Below are positions 1 through 10,400 of a DNA stretch of 64,000 bases, piece by piece. The position numbers were made by a program, and so were the translations under genes. Positions within the stretch are counted from its first letter, which is position 1; every line of letters starts with the position of its first letter. The stretch is from contig OZ059894.1 of the NCBI GenBank assembly GCA_964057225.1, forward strand, positions 18,258,476 to 18,322,475, read 5' to 3'. Source of the stretch: Auanema rhodensis (Eukaryota > Nematoda > Chromadorea > Rhabditida > Rhabditidae). Under the pieces are notes generated by a model, which worked only from the letters and a program-made list of their open reading frames with translations, ran no database searches and was not told the DNA's origin.

Positions 1-23
1 AAAGTTCACGTAAATTTCAAAGT

Positions 24-36
24 CATGGTTACCATG
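24..36. repeat. Conserved dyad CATGGTTACCATG (one per monomer)
   Basis: Six-base arms CATGGT and ACCATG flank a single T, so the two sides are perfect reverse complements. The element recurs at the same place in nearly every monomer. Subtype changes hit it: CACGGTTACC (for example the unit at 3687), ATGGTTATC (for example 27825), TACCTTG (for example 26945) and TTACTATG (for example 15957) each break an arm. It could be a protein-binding site or a cruciform-prone site; nothing in the sequence decides which. Confidence 0.75.
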
Positions 37-139
37 CACCTATATCAATAAAAATTTGTTTTCAGTCTAATATGGAAATGGGGAATCTAATTTTGAAAAC
101 CGCATCTCTTTATCTTTCACGGAAAGCGAGTTACATACC

Positions 140-155
140 ATGTGCACATCACGTC
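140..155. other. Palindrome ATGTGCACAT overlapping the ATCACGTG box
   Basis: A perfect 10-bp palindrome at 140-149 runs into an E-box/G-box type hexamer CACGTG at 150-155; this first copy ends in C. Most monomers keep ATCACGTG. Recurrent subtypes carry CACCTG (units ending in TTTGATTAG), CACTTG (for example near 31827 and 35161) or CAAGTG (near 9986). Units with TGTACATCACGTGTACA have two TGTACA palindromes instead. CACGTG is a known target of bHLH and bZIP proteins, but in a satellite this is only a candidate binding site. Confidence 0.6.
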
Positions 156-159
156 TACA

Positions 160-179
160 TTTAATTAGCATAAATTAAA
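160..179. repeat. AT-rich inverted repeat across the monomer boundary
   Basis: TTTAATT (160-166) and AATTAAA (173-179) are perfect reverse complements around a 6-base AGCATA loop, so each monomer junction has a potential small hairpin. Subtypes alter it: TTTGATTAG in the CACCTG units, TTTAATAAG in some, AGCACAAATT after the ACCTTG units, and AGCAAAAATT at 34131 and 37289. Confidence 0.7.
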
Positions 180-1222
180 GTTCACGTAAATTTCAAAGTC
201 ATGGTTACCATGCACAAGTATCAATAAAAATTTGTTTTTAGTCTAAAATGGCCATGGGGAATCTAATTATGAAAACCGCATCTTTTTATCTTTCACGGAA
301 AGAGAGTTACATATCATGTGCACATCACGTGTACATTTAATTAGCATAAATTAAAGTTCACGTAATATTCAAAGTCATGGTTACCATGCACCTATATCAA
401 TAAAAATTTGTTTTCAGTCTAATATGGAAATGGGGAATCTATTTTTGAAAACCGCATCTCTTTACCTTTTACGGGAAGCGAGTTACATACCATGTGCACA
501 TCACGTGTACATTTAATTAGCATAAATTAAAGTTCACGTAAATTTCAAAGTCATGGTTACCATGCACCAGTATCAATGAAAATTTGTTTTTGGACTAATA
601 TGGCCATAGGGAATCTAATTTTGAAAACGGCATCTCTTCATCTTTGAGTTACATACCATGTGTACATCACGTGTACATTAAATTAGCATAAATTAAAGTT
701 CACGTAAATTTCAAAGTCATGGTTACCATGCACCTATATCAATAAAAATTTGTTTTCAGTCTAATATGGAAATGGGGAATCTAATTTTGAAAACCGCATC
801 TCTTTATCTTTTACGGGAAGCGAGTTACATACCATGTGCACATCACGTGTACATTTAATTACCATAAATTAAAGTTCACGTAAATTTCAAAGTCATGGTT
901 ACCATGCACCTATATCAATAAAAATTTGTTTTCAGTCTAATATGGAAATGGGAAATCTAATTTTGAAAACCGCATCTCTTTATCTTTTACGGGAAGCGAG
1001 TTACATACCATGTGCACATCACGTGTACATTTAATTAGCATAAATTAAAGTTCACGTAAATTTCAAAGTCACGGTTACCATGCACCAGTATCAATGAAAA
1101 TTTGTTTTTGGACCAATATGGCCATAGGGAATCTAATTTTGAAAACCCCATCTCTTTATCTTTTACGGAAAGCGAGTTACATATCATGTGCACATCACGT
1201 GTACATTTAATTAGCATAAATT
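177..1222. repeat. Left block, duplicated again at 2983-3862
   Basis: Monomers at 177 and 353 match those at 2983 and 3159, and 695-1222 match 3335-3862. The 166-bp unit at 529-694 is present only here, so the spacing changes from 2806 to 2640 bp across it. Shared markers include TAGTCTAAAATGG (177/2983), ATTACCATAAATT (695-870 / 3335-3510), GGGAAATCT (871/3511) and GGACCAATATGG (1047/3687). Differences such as TAATATTC at 353 against TAAACTTC at 3159 show divergence since copying. Confidence 0.8.
529..694. repeat. 166-bp monomer variant (first of 30)
   Basis: This unit lacks the 10 bases at consensus positions 118-127 (TACGGAAAGC), giving ATCTTTGAGTT. The same exact deletion defines 30 units, starting at 529, 7735, 11245, 11939, 12457, 15439, 16133, 16651, 16993, 18215, 18909, 19427, 20121, 20815, 21509, 24139, 28353, 31335, 34669, 38003, 41337, 43615, 47477, 50107, 51505, 52551, 56765, 58163, 59209 and 63245. 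All also share GAAAACGGC and TCTTCATC, so they descend from one event. Seven (7735, 11939, 12457, 16133, 18909, 20121, 21509) read CGGCTTC rather than CGGCATC, a sub-lineage. The deletion removes two CpG sites. Confidence 0.93.
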
Positions 1223-2630
1223 AAAGTTCACGTAAATTTCAAAGTCATGGTTACCATGCACATATATCAATAAAAATTTGTTTTCAGTCTAATATGGAAA
1301 TGGGGAATCTAATTTTGAAAACCGCATCTCTTCATCTTTTACGGAAAGCGAGTTACATACCATGTGCACATCACGTGTACATTTAATTAGCATAAATTAA
1401 AGTTCACGTAAATTTCAAAGTCATGGTTACCATGCACCAGTATAAATGAAAATTTGTTTTTGGACTAATATGGCCATAGGGAATCTAATTTTGAAAACCC
1501 CATCTCTTTATCTTTTACGTAAAGCGAGTTACATATCATGTGCACATCACGTGTACATTTAATTAGCATAAATTAAAGTTCACGTAAATTTCAAAGTCAT
1601 GGTTACCATGCACCAGTATAAATGAAAATTTGTTTTTGGACTAATATGGCCATAGGGAATCTAATTTTGAAAACCCCATCTCTTTATCTTTTACGGGAAG
1701 CGAGTTACATACCATGTGCACATCACGTGTACATTTAATTAGCATAAATTAAAGTTCACGTAAACTTCAAAGTCACGGTTACCATGCACCAGTATAAATG
1801 AGAATTTGTTTTTGGACTAATATGGCCATAGGGAATCTAATTATGAAAACCGCATCTCTTTATCTTTCACGGAAAGAGAGTTACATACCATGTGTAAATC
1901 ACGTGTACATTTAATTAGCATAAATTAAAGTTCACGTAAATTTTAAAGTCATTGTTACCATGCACCAATATCCATAAAAATTTGTTTTTAGACTAATATG
2001 GACATGGGGAATCTAATTTTGAAAACCGCATCTCTTTATGTTTAACGGGAAACGAGTTACATATCATGTGTACATCACGTGTACATTTAATTAGCATAAA
2101 TTAAAGTTCACGTAAATTTCAAAGTCATGGTTACCATGCGCCTATATCAATAAAAATTTGTTTTTAGTCTAATATGGCCATGGGGAATCTAATTTTGAAA
2201 ACCGTATCTCTTTATCTTTTACGGGAAGCGAGTTACATACCATGTGTAAATCACGTGTACATTTAATTAGCATAAATTAAAGTTCACGTAAATTTTAAAG
2301 TCATGGTTACCATGCGCCTATATCAATAAAAATTTGTTTTTAGTGTAAAATGGCCATGGGGAATCAAATTATGAAAACCGCATCTCTTTATCTTTCACGG
2401 AAATAGAGTTACATATCATGTGCACATCACGTGTACATTTAATTAGCATAAATTAAAGTTCACGTAAATTTCAAAGTCATGGTTACCATGCACCTATATC
2501 AATAAAAATTTGTTTTCAGTCTAATATGGAAATGGGGAATCTAATTTTGAAAACCGCATCTCTTCATCTTTTACGGAAAGCGAGTTACATACCAGGTGCA
2601 CATCACGTGTACATTTAATTAGCATAAATT
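1223..2630. repeat. Mixed monomers at 1.2-2.6 kb
   Basis: Eight full-length monomers. 1223-1574 is close to 2455-2806 at a distance of 1232 bp; both carry CTTCATCTTTTACGG, then TTTTACGTAAAGC. 1751-2454 (TAAATGAGAATTTG, then AGTCATTGTTACC with ATATCCATA, then AACCGTATC, then TAGTGTAAAATGG with GAATCAAATT) is copied at 6327-7030, 4576 bp downstream. No gene or other element is visible. Confidence 0.75.
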
Positions 2631-4038
2631 AAAGTTCACGTAAATTTCAAAGTCATGGTTACCATGCACCAGTATAAATGAAAATTTGTTTTTGGACTAA
2701 TATGGCCATAGGGAATCTAATTTTGAAAACCCCATCTCTTTATCTTTTACGTAAAGCGAGTTACATATCATGTGCACATCACGTGTACATTTAATTAGCA
2801 TAAATTAAAGTTCACGTAAATTTCAAAGTCACGGTTACCATGCACCAGTATAAATGAGAATTTGTTTTTGGACTAATATGGCCATAGGGAATCTAATTAT
2901 GAAAACCGCATCTCTTTATCTTTTACGGGAAGCGAGTTACATACCATGTGCACATCACGTGTACATTTAATTAGCATAAATTAAAGTTCACGTAAATTTC
3001 AAAGTCATGGTTACCATGCACCAGTATCAATAAAAATTTGTTTTTAGTCTAAAATGGCCATGGGGAATCTAATTATGAAAACCGCATCTTTTTATCTTTC
3101 ACGGAAAGAGAGTTACATATCATGTGCACATCACGTGTACATTTAATTAGCATAAATTAAAGTTCACGTAAACTTCAAAGTCATGGTTACCATGCACCTA
3201 TATCAATAAAAATTTGTTTTCAGTCTAATATGGAAATGGGGAATCTAATTTTGAAAACCGCATCTCTTTACCTTTTACGGGAAGCGAGTTACATACCATG
3301 TGCACATCACGTGTACATTTAATTAGCATAAATTAAAGTTCACGTAAATTTCAAAGTCATGGTTACCATGCACCCATATCAATAAAAATTTGTTTTCAGT
3401 CTAATATGGAAATGGGGAATCTAATTTTGAAAACCGCATCTCTTTATCTTTTACGGGAAGCGAGTTACATACCATGTGCACATCACGTGTACATTTAATT
3501 ACCATAAATTAAAGTTCACGTAAATTTCAAAGTCATGGTTACCATGCACCTATATCAATAAAAATTTGTTTTCAGTCTAATATGGAAATGGGAAATCTAA
3601 TTTTGAAAACCGCATCTCTTTATCTTTTACGGGAAGCGAGTTACATACCATGTGCACATCACGTGTACATTTAATTAGCATAAATTAAAGTTCACGTAAA
3701 TTTCAAAGTCACGGTTACCATGCACCAGTATCAATGAAAATTTGTTTTTGGACCAATATGGCCATAGGGAATCTAATTTTGAAAACCCCATCTCTTTATC
3801 TTTTACGGAAAGCGAGTTACATATCATGTGCACATCACGTGTACATTTAATTAGCATAAATTAAAGTTCACGTAAATTTCAAAGTCATGGTTACCATGCA
3901 CCAATATCCATAAAAATTTGTTTTTAGACTAATATGGACATGGGGAATCTAATTTTGAAAACCGCATCTCTTTATCTTTAACGGGAAACGAGTTACATAT
4001 CATGTGTACATCACGTGTACATTTAATTAGCATAAATT
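2631..4038. repeat. 1408-bp tandem duplication, copy 1 (8 monomers)
   Basis: Units at 2631, 2807, 2983, 3159, 3335, 3511, 3687 and 3863 match those 1408 bp downstream one by one, including rare states (TTTTACGTAAAGC, TAAATGAGAATTTG, CTAAAATGG, TAAACTTC, CACCCATATC, GGGAAATCT, GGACCAATATGG, ATATCCATA). I found no difference by eye, so this looks like a very recent duplication. The flanking units (2455 against 3863, 4039 against 5447) differ, which bounds it. Confidence 0.88.
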
Positions 4039-5446
4039 AAAGTTCACGTAAATTTCAAAGTCATGGTTACCATGCACCAGTATAAATGAAAATTTGTTTT
4101 TGGACTAATATGGCCATAGGGAATCTAATTTTGAAAACCCCATCTCTTTATCTTTTACGTAAAGCGAGTTACATATCATGTGCACATCACGTGTACATTT
4201 AATTAGCATAAATTAAAGTTCACGTAAATTTCAAAGTCACGGTTACCATGCACCAGTATAAATGAGAATTTGTTTTTGGACTAATATGGCCATAGGGAAT
4301 CTAATTATGAAAACCGCATCTCTTTATCTTTTACGGGAAGCGAGTTACATACCATGTGCACATCACGTGTACATTTAATTAGCATAAATTAAAGTTCACG
4401 TAAATTTCAAAGTCATGGTTACCATGCACCAGTATCAATAAAAATTTGTTTTTAGTCTAAAATGGCCATGGGGAATCTAATTATGAAAACCGCATCTTTT
4501 TATCTTTCACGGAAAGAGAGTTACATATCATGTGCACATCACGTGTACATTTAATTAGCATAAATTAAAGTTCACGTAAACTTCAAAGTCATGGTTACCA
4601 TGCACCTATATCAATAAAAATTTGTTTTCAGTCTAATATGGAAATGGGGAATCTAATTTTGAAAACCGCATCTCTTTACCTTTTACGGGAAGCGAGTTAC
4701 ATACCATGTGCACATCACGTGTACATTTAATTAGCATAAATTAAAGTTCACGTAAATTTCAAAGTCATGGTTACCATGCACCCATATCAATAAAAATTTG
4801 TTTTCAGTCTAATATGGAAATGGGGAATCTAATTTTGAAAACCGCATCTCTTTATCTTTTACGGGAAGCGAGTTACATACCATGTGCACATCACGTGTAC
4901 ATTTAATTACCATAAATTAAAGTTCACGTAAATTTCAAAGTCATGGTTACCATGCACCTATATCAATAAAAATTTGTTTTCAGTCTAATATGGAAATGGG
5001 AAATCTAATTTTGAAAACCGCATCTCTTTATCTTTTACGGGAAGCGAGTTACATACCATGTGCACATCACGTGTACATTTAATTAGCATAAATTAAAGTT
5101 CACGTAAATTTCAAAGTCACGGTTACCATGCACCAGTATCAATGAAAATTTGTTTTTGGACCAATATGGCCATAGGGAATCTAATTTTGAAAACCCCATC
5201 TCTTTATCTTTTACGGAAAGCGAGTTACATATCATGTGCACATCACGTGTACATTTAATTAGCATAAATTAAAGTTCACGTAAATTTCAAAGTCATGGTT
5301 ACCATGCACCAATATCCATAAAAATTTGTTTTTAGACTAATATGGACATGGGGAATCTAATTTTGAAAACCGCATCTCTTTATCTTTAACGGGAAACGAG
5401 TTACATATCATGTGTACATCACGTGTACATTTAATTAGCATAAATT
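4039..5446. repeat. 1408-bp tandem duplication, copy 2
   Basis: Direct neighbour of copy 1, with the same eight variants in the same order. Immediately after it the unit at 5447 is a new combination (GCGCCTATATC on the left, TAGTCTAAAATGG and TTATGAAAACC on the right), and 5799-6150 then repeats the CACCCATATC and GGGAAATCT pair again, 1056 bp after its place in this copy. Confidence 0.88.
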
Positions 5447-7382
5447 AAAGTTCACGTAAATTTCAAAGTCATGGTTACCATGCGCCTATATCAATAAAAA
5501 TTTGTTTTTAGTCTAAAATGGCCATGGGGAATCTAATTATGAAAACCGCATCTTTTTATCTTTCACGGAAAGAGAGTTACATATCATGTGCACATCACGT
5601 GTACATTTAATTAGCATAAATTAAAGTTCACGTAAACTTCAAAGTCATGGTTACCATGCACCTATATCAATAAAAATTTGTTTTCAGTCTAATATGGAAA
5701 TGGGGAATCTAATTTTGAAAACCGCATCTCTTTATCTTTCACGGAAATAGAGTTACATATCATGTGCACATCACGTGTACATTTAATTAGCATAAATTAA
5801 AGTTCACGTAAATTTCAAAGTCATGGTTACCATGCACCCATATCAATAAAAATTTGTTTTCAGTCTAATATGGAAATGGGGAATCTAATTTTGAAAACCG
5901 CATCTCTTTATCTTTTACGGGAAGCGAGTTACATACCATGTGCACATCACGTGTACATTTAATTACCATAAATTAAAGTTCACGTAAATTTCAAAGTCAT
6001 GGTTACCATGCACCTATATCAATAAAAATTTGTTTTCAGTCTAATATGGAAATGGGAAATCTAATTTTGAAAACCGCATCTCTTTATCTTTTACGGGAAG
6101 CGAGTTACATACCATGTGCACATCACGTGTACATTTAATTAGCATAAATTAAAGTTCACGTAAATTTCAAAGTCATGGTTACCATGCACCTATATCAATA
6201 AAAATTTGTTTTTGGACTAATATGGCCATAGGGAATCTAATTTTGAAAACCCCATCTCTTTATCTTTTACGGGAAGCGAGTTACATACCATGTGCACATC
6301 ACGTGTACATTTAATTAGCATAAATTAAAGTTCACGTAAATTTCAAAGTCACGGTTACCATGCACCAGTATAAATGAGAATTTGTTTTTGGACTAATATG
6401 GCCATAGGGAATCTAATTATGAAAACCGCATCTCTTTATCTTTCACGGAAAGAGAGTTACATACCATGTGTAAATCACGTGTACATTTAATTAGCATAAA
6501 TTAAAGTTCACGTAAATTTTTAAGTCATTGTTACCATGCACCAATATCAATAAAAATTTGTTTTCAGTCTAATATGGAAATGGAGAATCTAATTTTGAAA
6601 ACCGCATCTCTTTATCTTTTACGGGAAGCGAGTTACATACCAAGTGCACATCACGTGTACATTTAATTAGCATAAATTAAAGTTCACGTAAATTTCAAAG
6701 TCATGGTTACCATGCGCCTATATCAATAAAAATTTGTTTTTAGTCTAATATGGCCATGGGGAATCTAATTTTGAAAACCGTATCTCTTTATCTTTTACGG
6801 GAAGCGAGTTACATACCATGTGTAAATCACGTGTACATTTAATTAGCATAAATTAAAGTTCATGTAAATTTTAAAGTCATGGTTACCATGCGCCTATATC
6901 AATAAAAATTTGTTTTTAGTGTAAAATGGCCATGGGGAATCAAATTATGAAAACCGCATCTCTTTATCTTTCACGGAAATAGAGTTACATATCATGTGCA
7001 CATCACGTGTACATTTAATTAGCATAAATTAAAGTTCACGTAAATTTCAAAGTCATGGTTACCATGCACCTATATCAATAAAAATTTGTTTTCAGTCTAA
7101 TATGGAAATGGGGAATCTAATTTTGAAAACCGCATCTCTTCATCTTTCACGGGAAGCGAGTTACATATCATGTGCACATCACGTGTACATTTAATTAGCA
7201 TAAATTAAAGTTCACGTAAATTTCAAAGTCATGGTTACCATGCGCCTATATCAATAAAAATTTGTTTTTAGTGTAAAATGGCCATGGGGAATCAAATTAT
7301 GAAAACCGCATCTCTTTATCTTTCACGGAAATAGAGTTACATACCATGTGTAAATCACGTGTACATTTAATAAGCATAAATT
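5447..7382. repeat. Monomer block copying 4.6-5.1 kb and 1.75-2.45 kb
   Basis: Eleven full-length monomers. 5623-6150 resembles 4567-5094, with an altered right end in the unit at 5623 (CACGGAAATAG). 6327-7030 resembles 1751-2454. The unit at 7207 repeats the TAGTGTAAAATGG/GAATCAAATT type of 6855 but ends in TGTAAATCACG and TTTAATAAGC, so it is a chimera leading into the next block. There is no short monomer in 695-7734. Confidence 0.75.
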
Positions 7383-7463
7383 AAAGTTCACGTAAATTTC
7401 AAAGTCATGGTTACCATGCACCAATATCGATAAAAATTTGTTTTTAGACTAATATGGACATGG

Positions 7464-10400
7464 GGAATCTAATTTTGAAAACCGCATCTCTTTATCTTTC
7501 ACGGGAAGCGAGTTACATATCATGTGCACATCACGTGTACATTTAATTAGCATAAATTAAAGTTCACGTAAATTTCAAAGTCATGGTTACCATGCACCAG
7601 TATCAATGAAAATTTGTTTTTGGACTAATATGGCCATAGGGAATCTAATTTTCAAAACCCCATCTTTTTATCTATTACGGAGAGCGAGTTACATACCATG
7701 TGCCCATCACGTGTACATTTAATTAGCATAAATTAAAGTTCACGTAAATTTCAAAGTCATGGTTACCATGCACCAGTATCAATGAAAATTTGTTTTTGGA
7801 CTAATATGGCCATAGGGAATCTAATTTTGAAAACGGCTTCTCTTCATCTTTGAGTTACATACCATGTGTACATCACGTGTACATTTAATTAGCATAAATT
7901 AAAGTTCACGTAATTTTCAAAGTCATGGTTACCATGCGCCTATATCAATAAAAATTTGTTTTTAGTCTAATATGGACATGGGGAATGTAATCATAAAAAC
8001 CGCATCTCTTTATCTTTCACGGAGAGCGAGTTACATACCATGTGCACATCACGTGTACATTTAATTAGCATAAATTAAAGTTCACGTAAATTTCAAAGTC
8101 ATGGTTACCATGCACCAATATCAATAAAAATTTGTTTTTAATCTAATATGGCCATGCGGAATGTAATCATAAAAACCGCATCTCTTTATCTTTCACGGAG
8201 AGCGAGTTACATACCATGTGCACATCACGTGTACATTAAATTAGCATAAATTAAAGTTCACGTAAATTTCAAAGTCATGGTTACCATGCACCAGTATCAA
8301 TGAAAATTTGTTTTTGGACTAATATGGCCATAGGGAATCTAATTTTCAAAACCCCATCTTTTTATCTATTACGGAGAGCGAGTTACATACCATGTGCCCA
8401 TCACGTGTACATTTAATTAGCATAAATTAAAGTTCACTTAAATTTCAAAGTCATGGTTACCATGCGCCTATATCAATAAAAATTTGTTTTTAGTCTAATA
8501 TGGCCATGGGGAATCTAATTATGAAAACCGCATCTCTTTATCTTTTACGGGAAGCGAGTTACATACCATGTGTAAATCACGTGTACATTTAATAAGCATA
8601 AATTAAAGTTCACGTAAATTTCAAAGTCATGGTTACCATGCACCAATATCGATAAAAATTTGTTTGTAGACTAATATGGACATGGGGAATCTAATTTTGA
8701 AAACCGCATCTCTTTATCTTTCACGGGAAGCGAGTTGCATACCATGTGCACATCACCTGTACATTTGATTAGCATAAATTAAAGTTCACGTAAATTTCAA
8801 AGTCATGGTTACCATGCACCAATATCAATAAAAATTTGTTTTAAGACTAATATGGCCATGCGGAATGTAATCATAAAAACCGCATCTCTTTATCTTTCAC
8901 GGAGAGCGAGTTACATACCATGTGCATATCACGTGTACATTTAATTAGCATAAATTAAAGTTCACGTAAATTTCAAAGTCATGGTTACCATGCACCAATA
9001 TCAATAAAAATTTGTTTTTAATCTAATATGGCCATGCGGAATGTAATCATAAAAACCGCATCTCTTTATCTTTCACGGAGAGCGAGTTACATACCATGTG
9101 CACATCACGTGTACATTTAATTAGCATAAATTAAAAATCACGTAAATTTCAAAGTCATGGTTACCATGCACCAGTATCAATGAAAATTTGTTTTTGGACT
9201 AATATGGCCATGGGGAATCTAATTTTCAAAACCCCATCTTTTTATCTATTACGGAGAGCGAGTTACATACCATGTGCCCATCACGTGTACATTTAATTAG
9301 CATAAATTAAAGTTCACTTAAATTTCAAAGTCATGGTTACCATGCGCCTATATCAATAAAAATTTGTTTTTAGTCTAATATGGCCATGGGGAATCTAATT
9401 ATGAAAACCGCATCTCTTTATCTTTTACGGGAAGCGAGTTACATACCATGTGTAAATCACGTGTACATTTAATAAGCATAAATTAAAGTTCACGTAAATT
9501 TCAAAGTCATGGTTACCATGCACCAATATCGATAAAAATTTGTTTTTAATCTAATATGGCCATGCGGAATGTAATCATAAAAACCGCATCTCTTTATCTT
9601 TCACGGAGAGCGAGTTACATACCATGTGCACATCACGTGTACATTAAATTAGCATAAATTAAAGTTCACGTAAATTTCAAAGTCATGGTTACCATGCACC
9701 AATATCAATAAAAATTTGTTTTTAGTCTAATATGGCCATGCGGAATGTAATTATAAAAACCGCATCTCTTTATCTTTCACGGAGAGCGAGTTACATACCA
9801 TGTGCACATCACGTGTACATTTAATTAGCATAAATTAAAGTTCACGTAAATTTCAAAGTCATGGTTACCATGCACCAGTATCGATGAAAATTTGTTTTTG
9901 GACTAATATGGCCATAGGGAATCTAATTTTCAAAACCCCATCTTTTTATCTATTACGGAAAGCGAGTTACATACCATGTGCCCATCAAGTGTACATTTAA
10001 TTAGCATAAATTAAAGTTCACTTAAATTTCAAAGTCATGGTTACCATGCGCCTATATCAATAAAAATTTGTTTTTAGTCTAATATGGCCATGGGGAATCT
10101 AATTATGAAAACCGCATCTCTTTATCTTTTACGGGAAGCGAGTTACATACCATGTGTAAATCACGTGTACATTTAATTAGCATAAATTAAAGTTCACGTA
10201 AATTTCAAAGTCATGGTTACCATGCGCCTATATCAATAAAAATTTGTTTTCAGTCTAATATGGAAATGGGGAATCTAATTTTGAAAACCGCATCTCTTTA
10301 TCTTTTACGGGAAGCGAGTTACATACCATGTGTAAATCACGTGTACATTTAATTAGCATAAATTAAAGTTCACGTAAATTTCAAAGTCATGGTTACCATG

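Larger units (their letters stand above)
1..176. repeat. Reference monomer (first unit) with landmark map
   Basis: This unit serves as a coordinate frame. Positions 1-10 are AAAGTTCACG. 24-36 hold the dyad CATGGTTACCATG. About 37-50 is the most variable stretch (CACCTATATC, CACCAGTATC, CACCAATATC, GCGCCTATATC). 51-65 are A- and T-tracts. 66-100 hold a second variable stretch around CTAATATGG. 118-127 is the segment deleted in the 166-bp variant. 140-149 is the palindrome ATGTGCACAT. 148-155 is normally ATCACGTG. 160-179 is an AT-rich inverted repeat crossing into the next unit. Five CpG sites are typical (about 9, 91, 120, 127 and 152). In this copy the box at 150-155 reads CACGTC instead of CACGTG. 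Confidence 0.9.

Noticed and set aside
57-80. Yeast CDEIII-like element (TGTTTTTGG) near the CDEI-like ATCACGTG
   Set aside because: Only the first eight bases agree with CDEIII. The essential central CCG is missing, and an array of this size is not a point centromere.
110-130. CENP-B box in the TTTTACGGGAAGCGAG segment
   Set aside because: The segment has CGGGA- and GCG-like parts, but the required TTCG, A and CGGG core spacing is not met on either strand.
30-142. Ancient internal duplication of the monomer (TACCATG at 30-36 and 136-142)
   Set aside because: Only short words (TACCATG, CACGT) recur within the unit, and their spacings do not agree with one half-unit shift.
1035-1217. 60-codon minus-strand reading frame, repeated at 3675-3857 and 5083-5265
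   Set aside because: It spans a monomer boundary and exists only because the copied variant unit (CACGGTTACC, GGACCAATATGG) lacks stop codons found in the other monomers. The three copies are explained by array duplication. There is no sign of selection for protein.
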